DNA of 64,000 nt from Flavobacterium ammonificans (GCF_020886115.1 NZ_AP025185.1:1116001-1180000); one strand, 5' to 3'. Shown: positions 22,712 through 35,377, counted from the stretch's first letter. Translations and numbers: made by a program. The notes: generated from the sequence alone by a model not told the origin.

Positions 22712-24379
22712 ATGAATACATTTAAAATTTTCGGACTAATTCTTTTAGCTACTGTTTCAACAGCAAATGCTCAAGATATTAATCAAGCAAAAAAGGCTAT
22801 AGATGCCGAAAAGTACGAGGAAGCCAAAACTATTTTAAAATCAATTTTACAGGTAAAACCATCTAACGGTATGGCCTCTTTTATTTTGGGTAATGTATAT
22901 TTAACTCAAAGTGTTAAGGATTCAGCTAAATTATCTTTTGAAAAAGGTTTAACTGCTTCTGAGTTTGCTCGTTTTAACAACATTGGTTTAGGTCAAATGG
23001 ATTTAGATCGAAATGATACAATTGCTGCAAATGCTAAATTTATTTTAGCAACAAAAGACATGCGTAAAAAAGATTTTGAAGAATACATATATGTTGCAAG
23101 AGCATACATGAATGCTGAAAAGCCTAATTACAAATCAGCTCTCGCTGTTTTAAAAAGAGCCTTAGTTAACAATCCTATGGATGCACAAGTTCAATTGGCC
23201 TTAGGTGATGCTTACTATGGTTTGAGTAATCAAAATGATGCTTATAAATCGTATAGAGATGCATTTACTGCTGATAATACTTTATTAAGAGCAAAAATGC
23301 AATTGGGAGTTTTATTAAAAGGTGCAAAGTCATACGATGAAGCATCAAAAGCTTACAATGAAGTAATTGCAATTAATCCAAATTATGGTCCAGTTTATAG
23401 AGAATTGGCAGAGACCTATTATAAAATTGCAAGAAACAAACCGTCTAAAGCGGCTGAGAATTTCAAAATCGCAATTGATTATTACCAAAAGTACATGGAC
23501 TTGACTGATTATTCTATCCATTCAAGAATGCGTCGTGCTGACTTTTTAATTTTAGCTAAAGAATACAAAGCCTTAGAAGAAGAAGCTAATAAGATGATTG
23601 AATTGGACAAAGTAAATCCAAGAATTTTCCGTTATTTAGGCTATGCTGCTTTTGAGAATGGAAATGCGGATAAAGCAATTCAATCGTTGGAAACATTTAC
23701 TTCTAATCCATCTAATAAAATTATTGCTAGAGATTATCAAGTTTTAGGATTGGCTAAGATAAAAAAAGGAACTAGTGCTGATGGACTTTCAATTGATCCA
23801 GCTGCTTTTGAAATGGGTTTAGCCTCTATAAACAAATCTATAGAAATGGAACCTTTAGCGGTTGAGGATTTAAATGAGGTAGGTAAGAAAATGTTTAGTC
23901 AAAAATTGTACAAAGAAGCTGCTGCAATTTTTGAATTAGGTGCAGCTAATGTAGAGTCTAAAAGTTATCTTGATGACAACTTATATTTAGGTTTATCATT
24001 GTATTATGCTAATAATAAAAAAGATGTTAAGCCTGAGATTGCAGATCTTCAAAAAGCAGATGCTGCCTTTGATAAAGTTTTAGTTGCTTCGCCAAGTTAT
24101 TACGAGGCTTATATTTTTAAAGCTAGAACAAATAGTTTAATGGAAAACGATGAGAATACCATTAAATTTTATGAGGCTTATGTAGCTGCTGTAACTGCTA
24201 AAGGCGCTGAAGAAGTTGCTAAGCCAGCTGTAATTAAAAAAATTGCAGAAAGTTACAATACGATTGGAGCAACTTATGCAAACACGGATAAAGTCAAAGC
24301 TGTAGAATATTTCAATAAAACATTAGTAATTGATCCAACAAATGCATACGCATTAAGTTCAATCAAACAATTGAAATAA
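22712..24379 (+). CDS. TPR-repeat periplasmic protein
   Basis: A 555-residue exported protein with signal peptide FKIFGLILLATVSTANAQ. The rest is a chain of tetratricopeptide repeats, e.g. EKYEEAKTILKSILQVKPSNGMA, YKSALAVLKRALVNNPMDAQVQ, KSYDEASKAYNEVIAINPNYGP, and at the end VKAVEYFNKTLVIDPTNAYA. It ends the exbB operon, 19 bases after the PstS-like gene, and is followed by a terminator. Likely a scaffold for protein contacts in the periplasm; partner unknown. Confidence 0.85.
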   Translation: MNTFKIFGLILLATVSTANAQDINQAKKAIDAEKYEEAKTILKSILQVKPSNGMASFILGNVYLTQSVKDSAKLSFEKGLTASEFARFNNIGLGQMDLDRNDTIAANAKFILATKDMRKKDFEEYIYVARAYMNAEKPNYKSALAVLKRALVNNPMDAQVQLALGDAYYGLSNQNDAYKSYRDAFTADNTLLRAKMQLGVLLKGAKSYDEASKAYNEVIAINPNYGPVYRELAETYYKIARNKPSKAAENFKIAIDYYQKYMDLTDYSIHSRMRRADFLILAKEYKALEEEANKMIELDKVNPRIFRYLGYAAFENGNADKAIQSLETFTSNPSNKIIARDYQVLGLAKIKKGTSADGLSIDPAAFEMGLASINKSIEMEPLAVEDLNEVGKKMFSQKLYKEAAAIFELGAANVESKSYLDDNLYLGLSLYYANNKKDVKPEIADLQKADAAFDKVLVASPSYYEAYIFKARTNSLMENDENTIKFYEAYVAAVTAKGAEEVAKPAVIKKIAESYNTIGATYANTDKVKAVEYFNKTLVIDPTNAYALSSIKQLK

Positions 24380-24399
24380 GTTAGCTATTCAGATTATAT

Positions 24400-24428
24400 A
24401 AAACCGACAATTAATTGTCGGTTTTTTT
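24400..24428 (+). terminator. Intrinsic terminator of the exbB-TPR operon
   Basis: AAACCGACAATT and AATTGTCGGTTT (24401-24424) form a perfect stem followed by T's. Confidence 0.9.
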
Positions 24429-24477
24429 ATGCTCAATTTTAGGCAAATGAAGATAGGAAATGAATTTTGTAAATGAC

Positions 24478-24485
24478 TATCTTTG
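24478..24485 (+). promoter_or_regulatory. queE promoter -7 box
   Basis: TATCTTTG, exact TAnnTTTG, 18 bases before the queE ATG, just after the preceding terminator. Confidence 0.6.
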
Positions 24486-24503
24486 CCCCTTCAAAAGAAC
24501 TAG

Positions 24504-25136
24504 ATGTTATCAAAAGAAATACAATTAGAAGTTAATAAAGGAGCCATGTTGCCTTTGATGGAAGAATTCTACACCATTCAAGGCGAAGGGTCACATACAG
24601 GAACAGCAGCTTATTTTATAAGAATAGGAGGTTGCGATGTAGGTTGTCATTGGTGCGATGTGAAAGAAAGTTGGAATGCTGAATTACACCCACCAACTAA
24701 TGTGGACTTAATTGTGGCTAATGCCATTAAGTATGCTGATACTGTAGTAGTAACAGGTGGAGAACCGCTTACATGGGACATGACCTTGCTAACTCAAAAA
24801 TTAAAAGATAACAAGGTAAAAGTACATATTGAAACTTCCGGCGCGTACCCGCTTTCAGGGACTTGGGATTGGATTTGTCTTTCGCCAAAAAAATATAAAT
24901 TACCTACACAAACGGTATACGACAATGCCGATGAGTTGAAGGTGATTATTTACAACAAACACGATTTTATTTTTGCAGAAGAGCAGGCTGAAAAAGTCAA
25001 TAAAAATGCTATTTTGTTTCTGCAGCCAGAATGGAGTAAAAGAGAAGAAATGACCCCTTTGATTGTTGATTATGTGATGAACAATCCTAAATGGAGAGTA
25101 TCCTTACAAACACATAAATATTTGAATATTCCGTAA
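24504..25136 (+). CDS. queE: 7-carboxy-7-deazaguanine synthase
   Basis: The 210-residue radical SAM enzyme contracts the ring of 6-carboxy-tetrahydropterin to 7-carboxy-7-deazaguanine, a precursor of queuosine. The cluster ligands are C44, C48 and C51 in GGCDVGCHWCDVKESW; MEEFYTIQGEGSHTGTAAYFIR and VVVTGGEPLTWD are QueE hallmarks. The CxxxCxxC spacing is the normal radical SAM form. It is monocistronic between its own -7 box and a strong bidirectional terminator. queA is at 10623. Confidence 0.95.
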   Translation: MLSKEIQLEVNKGAMLPLMEEFYTIQGEGSHTGTAAYFIRIGGCDVGCHWCDVKESWNAELHPPTNVDLIVANAIKYADTVVVTGGEPLTWDMTLLTQKLKDNKVKVHIETSGAYPLSGTWDWICLSPKKYKLPTQTVYDNADELKVIIYNKHDFIFAEEQAEKVNKNAILFLQPEWSKREEMTPLIVDYVMNNPKWRVSLQTHKYLNIP

Positions 25137-25140
25137 ATAA

Positions 25141-25172
25141 AAAAACTCCAAACAACTGTTTGGAGTTTTTTT
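25141..25172. terminator. Bidirectional terminator between queE and the DinB gene
   Basis: AAAAACTCCAAACA (25141-25154) pairs with TGTTTGGAGTTTTT (25157-25170), A's before and T's after, so it can end both convergent transcripts. Confidence 0.92.
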
Positions 25173-25704
25173 ATTGCCAGCCTTTTCTTTTTTTCAATTC
25201 GGTTATATGTGCCAAATGGTGTAATCCATGCCAGGCATAGGTGCCGATAATTTCTTTGATTTGGAACGATGCGTTGTGTTCGGGATGAATAAATGATTTG
25301 TTTAAATCCGATACTGATAGACTATTCATTAAATAAGACAAACGGAAATGCAATCCTTCTAATAAAGTTAGACTCGATTCAATAGGCATTTTTGTATTGT
25401 CTACCATTTCGCCCCAACGGTCTTCATAGTAGAATTTAATAGTAGGACTGTCTTCTGTTAAGGCCCATTTGATTCGGATGAAACAATTCATATGACTATC
25501 AGCACAATGGTGTACCACTTGTCGAATAGTCCATCCGCCATCTCTATAGGGTGTTTCTAATTGTTCATCACTCAATTGTGAAACTTCTTTTTTAAGTAAT
25601 GTGGGAAATTCGGCTATTTCTTGAATTCGCTTAGATAAATATTCTGTTGAATAAACTTCAGGAGCTGTAAATTTTCCGATAGGGTAGCGAAATTTATTTT
25701 CCAT
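25171..25704 (-). CDS. DinB/YfiT-type putative metal-dependent hydrolase
   Basis: A 177-residue four-helix DinB-like protein close to the YfiT/bacillithiol S-transferase group. The three metal-binding histidines are expected in VVHHCADSHMN and HGLHHLAHITELKKRKGW; RYPIGKF at the start and DGGWTIRQVVHH are strongly conserved in that group. Members transfer or hydrolyse small thiol adducts; the substrate here is not known. It is followed upstream (minus strand) by a methyltransferase gene 11 bases away, so they form a two-gene operon. Confidence 0.82.
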   Translation of the reverse strand: MENKFRYPIGKFTAPEVYSTEYLSKRIQEIAEFPTLLKKEVSQLSDEQLETPYRDGGWTIRQVVHHCADSHMNCFIRIKWALTEDSPTIKFYYEDRWGEMVDNTKMPIESSLTLLEGLHFRLSYLMNSLSVSDLNKSFIHPEHNASFQIKEIIGTYAWHGLHHLAHITELKKRKGWQ

Positions 25705-25715
25705 TTTTAGTAAAG

Positions 25716-26423
25716 TTATAAAATTGTAAGTTGTGCTAAATAATCAAAATGGTCGCCTTCCATAAGGAGTTGGCATTGTAGCTCATTAGCTAAAGCTGCA
25801 TTTTGAAGCGTATTGTAATCTAAATATAGCCAAGGGAAATCAACTTCTTTTTCTTTTTTATATTGAAGGCTAAAAGTCAATTCTCCATAGTAATTGTCAC
25901 TCGGAATCCATTTTCCGCCATCTTCGTCTTCATCAAACATATAAATTATGTCTGAGGAATCAATTAAAATTTGCCCGTTTGGATTCAGTATGCTTTTTAG
26001 CTTTTGCAGATAAATTGTTGATTTTTCCAAAGTTTCAAAAATACCTGTGCCGTTCATTAATAAAAGAATCGTGTCGTATTTTTCGTTTTCTAAATCTAAT
26101 ACGTCGATAGCTCGTATATTTTTCAAACCACGAAGTGAGCATGCTTGAATAGCATTTTTTGAAATATCAATAGAATGAACATCAATAGTCCGTTCGTTTT
26201 GCAAATACAAACTATGACTACCTGCGCCACAACCTATATCTAAAGTTTTTCCATTGGCTAATTGTAAAGCTTTTTGTTCAATTGCTGGCATTTCGTCAAA
26301 GCTTCTGAATAAATACGCCACTTCCATCTCATCTTCTTCCGAAATAGAAGTCGAGGTAATGATATTTTCAGGTAAAGAATTGGTTTGATAATCGAGTATG
26401 GCTTTTCCGAAAAGGTCTTTCAT
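25716..26423 (-). CDS. Class I SAM-dependent methyltransferase
   Basis: This 235-residue protein has the SAM-binding motif I TLDIGCGAGSHSLYL (about residues 66-80), an acidic end of strand 2 (VHSIDIS) and YDTILLLMNGTGIFE for motif IV. The N-terminal 50 residues and C-terminal WLYLDYNTLQNAALANELQ may bind the substrate, which cannot be inferred. It is the first gene of a two-gene minus-strand operon with the DinB-type gene. A family B repeat lies directly upstream. Confidence 0.82.
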   Translation of the reverse strand: MKDLFGKAILDYQTNSLPENIITSTSISEEDEMEVAYLFRSFDEMPAIEQKALQLANGKTLDIGCGAGSHSLYLQNERTIDVHSIDISKNAIQACSLRGLKNIRAIDVLDLENEKYDTILLLMNGTGIFETLEKSTIYLQKLKSILNPNGQILIDSSDIIYMFDEDEDGGKWIPSDNYYGELTFSLQYKKEKEVDFPWLYLDYNTLQNAALANELQCQLLMEGDHFDYLAQLTIL

Positions 26424-26425
26424 AA

Positions 26426-26451
26426 TGTCATTGCGAGGAACGAAGCAATCT
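26426..26451 (-). repeat. Hairpin repeat, family B, copy 1
   Basis: On the minus strand: AGATTGC, loop TTCGTTCCTC, GCAATGACA. ATTGC/GCAAT form the stem and TGACA the tail. The AGATT...AATGACA frame matches the copies at 36186 and 57555 although stem and loop differ. It sits 3 bases upstream of the methyltransferase ATG, so it may lie in that gene's 5' leader. Confidence 0.6.
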
Positions 26452-26485
26452 TTCCTCTTTTTATAGTTTATAGTTTCAAGTTGTT

Positions 26486-26493
26486 TAACTTTG
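26486..26493 (+). promoter_or_regulatory. -7 box for the cysteine-cluster gene
   Basis: TAACTTTG, exact TAnnTTTG, 18 bases before the ATG at 26512. Confidence 0.5.
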
Positions 26494-26511
26494 CATTAGA
26501 AATACAATAGG

Positions 26512-27009
26512 ATGTTAAAGCCAAATTTAAATGAACTCGGGAAACTTGCCAAAGATAAGCATATCGAAAACAAAAAGTATTTTGATAAGCTGAAAAAGAA
26601 AGCCCCTAAGAATTTAGATTATGTGATGCAAGAGCTACATGATGCCGAATTTAAAAAAACGGATTGTTTGACTTGTGCCAATTGCTGTAAAACGACTGGG
26701 CCTTTGTTTACTTCGGCAGATATTGAACGTATAGCTAAACATTTAAGGCAAAAACCACAACAATTCATCGAACAGTATCTTCGCATTGACGAGGACAATG
26801 ATTATGTATTACAATCATTACCTTGTACGTTTTTGGATAATGACAACACTTGTTTTATATATGATGTTCGTCCCAAAGCCTGTCGTGAATTTCCGCACAC
26901 TGACCGAAAAAAGTTTCAGCAAATTTCCGATTTGACTTTAAAAAACATTCCGATTTGTCCAGCAGTCTACAATATTGTAGAAGAAATAAAAAAGAAAATA
27001 CCGCTTTAG
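26512..27009 (+). CDS. YkgJ-family cysteine cluster protein
   Basis: A 165-residue member of the CxxCxxCC zinc/iron-chelating family. CLTCANCCKTTGP is near residue 57, then SLPCTFLDNDNTCFIYDVRPKACREFPHT and a final ICPAV cysteine complete the eight-Cys pattern. The biochemical role of this family is not established. Its stop codon shares 4 bases with the stop of the convergent NamZ-like gene. Confidence 0.83.
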   Translation: MLKPNLNELGKLAKDKHIENKKYFDKLKKKAPKNLDYVMQELHDAEFKKTDCLTCANCCKTTGPLFTSADIERIAKHLRQKPQQFIEQYLRIDEDNDYVLQSLPCTFLDNDNTCFIYDVRPKACREFPHTDRKKFQQISDLTLKNIPICPAVYNIVEEIKKKIPL

Positions 27010-28259
27010 TAAAGTAAATATTTTTTTCTAATTTCTTTGAATTGCTCCAGACCTGGTTTCCAACTTTTTTTGATTTTTCGTTCAGATAGTCCTGCTTCAA
27101 TTTGAAGTTGCAAGGTTTTTGTTCCGGCTAATTTGCTAAAAAATGGAATGAAAAATTGACTTGTGTCTTGTGTTGTTTTGTAGGCTTTAATTAGCCATTT
27201 CAATTCAATTTGGTGGACAGGTTCAACTGTTGACAAATCTTCTCCATAACACAAAACGCCTTTATGCATAGGTTCTTTGGCGCCAATATTGGGTTCTGGA
27301 GTAAAACTAAATCCAGTTTTGGGTAAAAATGGTGAACCATAAATTTGAAATTGTTTATCCGTACCGCGGCCACTACTGACATTGGTTCCTTCAAAAAAGC
27401 ACAAACTTGCATACAAATTTATCGATTGATCATTAGGAAGATTTGGCGAAGGTTTTTCAAGAATAGCATACGAAGCATTGCGGTCATATTGAACACAAGG
27501 AATCACTGTTAAATTGCATTGCAGCGCTTGCCCTGAATCTTTAGAAGAATGCAACCAGTTTTCGCCATTGATCATTTGAGCATATTCCCCAATTGTCATT
27601 CCATACAAAACCGGAACAGGATGCATCCCAACAAAGCTTGCGAATTCTTTTTCTAAAATTGGACCATCAATAATGAATCCATTAGGATTTGGACGGTCCA
27701 AAACCAGTAGCGGAATGTTATTTTCGGCACAAGCTTCCATAACGTAATGAAGACTAGAAATATAGGTGTAAAATCGGGCGCCTACATCCTGAATGTCAAA
27801 AACTAAAATATCAATCCCTTCTAATTGTTCGGGTTTCGGTTTTTTATTCGCGCCATAAAGAGAAATAATTGGCAATCCTGTCTTGGTATCTTTACCATCT
27901 ACGATTAATTCGCCAGCATCAGCAGTTCCACGAAATCCATGTTCTGGTGCAAATATTTTTTGAATAGTAATCGTGTTAGCTACCAAAAAATCTACTAGAT
28001 GTGTTCTGTTAGTTAAAAGTCCAGTTTGATTACTAACCACTCCCACTTTTTTATCCTTTAATAAAGGTAGGTAGTTTTCAAAATTGTCTGCCCCTGTTTT
28101 AAAACCTAGAGGTTGAAATCTGTTAAAAACATCTGATTTTTCTGTGTTGTTTGAATTTGAATTTACTTTTGGGAGTGAGATATTCTTGTTTACTGAACAA
28201 GAGACAATCAATAAAAGTAAACTAATAAATGAAAAATATTTTTTAAATTTTGTAATCAT
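27006..28259 (-). CDS. NamZ-like lipoprotein (DUF1343, exo-beta-N-acetylmuramidase family)
   Basis: The 417-residue protein has a lipoprotein signal, FISLLLLIVSCSVNK, with Cys 21. The domain is the DUF1343 family: VGVVSNQTGLLTNRTHLVDFL, IFAPEHGFRGTADAGE, SLYGANKKPKPEQLEGIDILVFDIQDVGARFYTY and LVLDRPNPNGFIIDGP are its signatures (given in pieces). Characterised relatives such as NamZ (GH171) remove terminal N-acetylmuramic acid from peptidoglycan fragments, so this is probably a cell-wall recycling or turnover enzyme in the envelope. Stop codon overlaps the convergent cysteine-cluster gene by 4 bases. Confidence 0.87.
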   Translation of the reverse strand: MITKFKKYFSFISLLLLIVSCSVNKNISLPKVNSNSNNTEKSDVFNRFQPLGFKTGADNFENYLPLLKDKKVGVVSNQTGLLTNRTHLVDFLVANTITIQKIFAPEHGFRGTADAGELIVDGKDTKTGLPIISLYGANKKPKPEQLEGIDILVFDIQDVGARFYTYISSLHYVMEACAENNIPLLVLDRPNPNGFIIDGPILEKEFASFVGMHPVPVLYGMTIGEYAQMINGENWLHSSKDSGQALQCNLTVIPCVQYDRNASYAILEKPSPNLPNDQSINLYASLCFFEGTNVSSGRGTDKQFQIYGSPFLPKTGFSFTPEPNIGAKEPMHKGVLCYGEDLSTVEPVHQIELKWLIKAYKTTQDTSQFFIPFFSKLAGTKTLQLQIEAGLSERKIKKSWKPGLEQFKEIRKKYLLY

Positions 28260-28309
28260 AATGCATCGAATAAATAGATGGTCAATTAGTGTAATTCGTG
28301 TTTTAGCTG

Positions 28310-28317
28310 TATTTTTG
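28310..28317 (+). promoter_or_regulatory. -7 box for the FtsX/LolE-type permease gene
   Basis: TATTTTTG, exact TAnnTTTG, 23 bases before the TTG start at 28340; it supports that start. Confidence 0.5.
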
Positions 28318-28339
28318 GCTCAAGTAAATACCCAATCAT

Positions 28340-29575
28340 TTGAATTTAGAATATTTCATAGCCAAAAGACTAGTTACTGCTAAAGAATATAAAAGTAGTA
28401 TTTCTGCTCCAATAATAAAAATTGCTATCGCAGCTATTGCTATTGGAATGGTAATGATGATTATTTCGGTAGCTACCGGAATTGGTTTGCAGCAAAAAAT
28501 TCGCGAAAAAGTATCTGCGTTTAATGGGCATATTATTATATCAAATTATGATAATAACCAATCGGAAGCAACACTAACTCCTATTTCCAAAAATCAAAAA
28601 TTTTATCCCAAGTTCAATTCGGTAGATGGTATTAGCCATATTCAAGCTGTGGCTACTAAAGCTGGAATTATTAGAACAGAAAAAGCGTTTGAAGGAATTA
28701 TTTTCAAAGGAGTAGGAACAGATTACAAATGGGATAATATTCAGGAATATTTGATAGCAGGACATTTGCCTAATTTGTCAAGCCAACTTAACTCAGAAGT
28801 TGTGATTTCTCAATTCTTAGCTGATAGATTAGAATTAAAAGTTGGAGACGCTTTCAATACTTTTTTTATCAAAGAAAATCAAAACCAACTTCCCAACATT
28901 CGACGATTTAAAATCACAGGAATCTTTAATTCGGGATTTCAAGAATTTGATGCTACTTATATAATAGGAGACATTCGGCACGTGCAACGAATGAATAAAT
29001 GGACTCCAAATCAAATCGGTGCGTTTGAGATTTTCGTACAAGATTTCGATCAGATTCAATCTGTTGGAGAGGAAGTGTATCAGCAAACACCTTCCAATTT
29101 GGATTCTAAGACTATAATCGAAAAATACAGTTACATCTTTGATTGGTTGCTTTTATTTGATTTCAATATAATTATTATTTTGGGAGTTATGATTTTAGTT
29201 GCAACAATTAATATGGTGGTGGCTTTATTAGTGCTTATTTTAGAACGCACCCAAATGATAGGGATTTTAAAAGCACTTGGTGCAAACAATTGGTCCGTGC
29301 GAAAAATATTTTTGTACAATGCCTTTTATCTAATTGTTCGAGGACTCTTATGGGGTAATTGTATTGGAATAGGAGTACTGCTTATCCAAAAATACTTTGG
29401 AATTATTGAACTCAATCCCGAAAATTACTATGTCAACCAAGCTCCAGTTTATTTTAATTTAGGATATATCGCTGCATTAAACCTGCTTACAGTGGGAGTT
29501 TGTTTCCTGGTTTTGCTGATTCCGTCCTATATTATCACTAAAATTTCTCCTATCAAAGCCATTCGCTACGAATAA
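28340..29575 (+). CDS. FtsX/LolCE-type ABC transporter permease
   Basis: The 411-residue permease has a first membrane helix at about 22-45 (IIKIAIAAIAIGMVMMIISVATGIG split across the helix), a large periplasmic MacB-like domain, and three C-terminal helices (IIIILGVMILVATINMVVALLVL; VRGLLWGNCIGIGVLLI; LNLLTVGVCFLVLLIPSYII). It resembles LolC/LolE lipoprotein-release subunits. It begins with TTG (MNLEYFIAKRL); no ATG is available, and the -7 box upstream fits. The matching ATPase is not adjacent. Likely role: extraction of lipoproteins from the inner membrane. Confidence 0.85.
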   Translation: MNLEYFIAKRLVTAKEYKSSISAPIIKIAIAAIAIGMVMMIISVATGIGLQQKIREKVSAFNGHIIISNYDNNQSEATLTPISKNQKFYPKFNSVDGISHIQAVATKAGIIRTEKAFEGIIFKGVGTDYKWDNIQEYLIAGHLPNLSSQLNSEVVISQFLADRLELKVGDAFNTFFIKENQNQLPNIRRFKITGIFNSGFQEFDATYIIGDIRHVQRMNKWTPNQIGAFEIFVQDFDQIQSVGEEVYQQTPSNLDSKTIIEKYSYIFDWLLLFDFNIIIILGVMILVATINMVVALLVLILERTQMIGILKALGANNWSVRKIFLYNAFYLIVRGLLWGNCIGIGVLLIQKYFGIIELNPENYYVNQAPVYFNLGYIAALNLLTVGVCFLVLLIPSYIITKISPIKAIRYE

Positions 29576-29601
29576 ATAATTGTAAACACTTAGCTTTTTT
29601 A

Positions 29602-29716
29602 ACTTGGGCGTTCCCTTTCAGGTCGCGCTATGCGCTGTATCTTTTTAAAAGTGGACTTCGAGTTCCTCAGTCTCCTTTTAAAAAGGATGCCGCTACTATC
29701 CCTAACGCGGGTTAAA
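29602..29716. repeat. Structured dispersed repeat, family A, copy 2
   Basis: The ends pair: TTTAAC..GCGTT (to 29612) with AACGC..GTTAAA (from 29704). Inside lies a hairpin of ATCTTTTTAAAAG (29639-29651) and CTTTTAAAAAGGAT (29675-29688). Against copy 1, one terminal pair differs on both sides (G-C at 11734/11842, T-A here), as expected if pairing is conserved. It lies between the permease gene and the rRNA promoters. Confidence 0.68.
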
Positions 29717-29962
29717 CTTCAATAATAATTTCAATTTCAAAATTCAAAATTCCTTGTTCAATATTCCAAGTTCAATAACATTTCAAATTTCACAAAACCT
29801 TATATTTTCTTATATTCCTTATTTGGTTATTAAATCTGCGAATCTGCGGTAAATATCAATAAAAAGCATTTACAACTATTGAATTCAAAAAAAAACTTTC
29901 ATTTATAGAAAACGGGTTATCAGTGAGTTAAGAAAAAGAATAAAAATAAAGTGTAGAAAAGC
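29717..29962. other. AT-rich stretch upstream of the rRNA promoters
   Basis: Contains chains of similar words (TTCAATTTCAAAATTCAAAATTCC; ATCTGCGAATCTGCGG) with no coding sense, no tRNA and no clear promoter. Such word repeats also fill the rRNA spacers. Confidence 0.4.
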
Positions 29963-29992
29963 TTGTGAGAGCGGATTTAGGTTGTACTTTTG
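29963..29992 (+). promoter_or_regulatory. rRNA operon promoter P1
   Basis: TTG (29963-29965), exactly 19 bases, then TACTTTTG (29985-29992). It is followed by GCACCCGC, the same eight bases as after P3. Confidence 0.8.
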
Positions 29993-30071
29993 CACCCGCA
30001 ATAAAGCAGACGTTCTTACTTCAATATTGAAAAGCAAACCAAATAAGATAAAAGAAATTTTGCTTTAAAAA

Positions 30072-30102
30072 TTTGCCAGAGATAAAAAAGTAATTATCTT
30101 TG
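30072..30102 (+). promoter_or_regulatory. rRNA operon promoter P2
   Basis: TTTG (30072-30075), exactly 19 bases, then TATCTTTG (30095-30102). Middle one of three tandem promoters. Confidence 0.8.
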
Positions 30103-30199
30103 CCCTCCCGAAAAGGAGACAAGTTCTTGAATAGATTGAGTGAGTAAAAAGAGAGAAAAAAGGAAAAGTAATTTTCTTAAAAAAAACTTTTAATAATAC

Positions 30200-30229
30200 T
30201 TGCGAGATAAAAAAGAAGTTGTACTTTTG
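30200..30229 (+). promoter_or_regulatory. rRNA operon promoter P3
   Basis: TTG (30200-30202), exactly 19 bases, then TACTTTTG (30222-30229) and GCACCCGC as at P1. The 16S gene begins about 180 bases downstream, leaving a leader for processing. Confidence 0.8.
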
Positions 30230-30410
30230 CACCCGCTTTGAGAAACAAGCGACAAACAAAAAAGACACGTTCCTAGACATATTGAATTGACAGCCGTTTT
30301 GAAAGAGATTTCAAAACAAATTAAAGAGTAATAGAATCGTAAGATTCGAAAAAGACCATTAGATCATTGTCATAATACATAGAAGTAAATTTATTTGCTT
30401 CGCATAATAT

Positions 30411-31925
<1,515 letters not shown>

Positions 31926-32053
31926 TAGAGCTTGAATGTTAGTTGCCTTGGTAACACTTTCAAGAAAGAAGACGATAGATCGACATGGGATTGAATTTCA
32001 TGATAATATTACTCTTGCTGTTAGTTCAAATAATACAAATAAGTAAAAAACAG

Positions 32054-32127
32054 AGTCTCGTAGCTCAGCTGGTTAGAGTACTACACTGATAATGTAGGGG
32101 TCCCCAGTTCGAGTCTGGGCGGGACTA
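32054..32127 (+). tRNA. tRNA-Ile (GAT)
   Basis: Acceptor arms AGTCTCG (32054-32060) and CGGGACT (32120-32126) pair with one T-G. D-loop TAGCTCAGCTGGTTAGAG, anticodon stem/loop with GAT at 32088-32090, T-loop GTTCGAG. CCA is not encoded (ACTA follows). Standard place in the 16S-23S spacer. Confidence 0.98.
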
Positions 32128-32230
32128 CTATTTTTTAACTTATGGAAATTTTAGAAGTTGAGTCATCCGATGGATGTTGTCTTTATCATTATACTGTCAA
32201 CAGACGACTGATAACTGACAACTAAAACAC

Positions 32231-32304
32231 GGGGGATTAGCTCAGCTGGCTAGAGCGCCTGCCTTGCACGCAGGAGGTCAACGGTTCGACTCCGTTATTC
32301 TCCA
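32231..32304 (+). tRNA. tRNA-Ala (TGC)
   Basis: Acceptor arms GGGGGAT (32231-32237) and ATTCTCC (32297-32303) pair with two G-T. Anticodon TGC at 32265-32267 in CCTGC-CTTGCAC-GCAGG; T-loop GGTTCGACTCC. CCA not encoded. The spacers on both sides hold word repeats such as ACTGATAACTGACAAC (about 32205) and the palindrome GTGGACAGTCCAC (about 32313). Confidence 0.98.
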
Positions 32305-32491
32305 CAAAAACAGTGGACAGTCCACAGGACTTAGTTATCAGTAGTAACTGAATACTAAAATCTGAATACTGCACACTAGTTTAACGTTCATTGACATATT
32401 GAGATAAGAAAATAATAAAGTAGAAAACATTTTTGCTTGTTTATCATTAGACAAGTAAAAGAAACGGCTTATTTTAATTAATAAGTTGGTA

Positions 32492-35370
<2,879 letters not shown>

Positions 35371-35377
35371 ACGTTTT

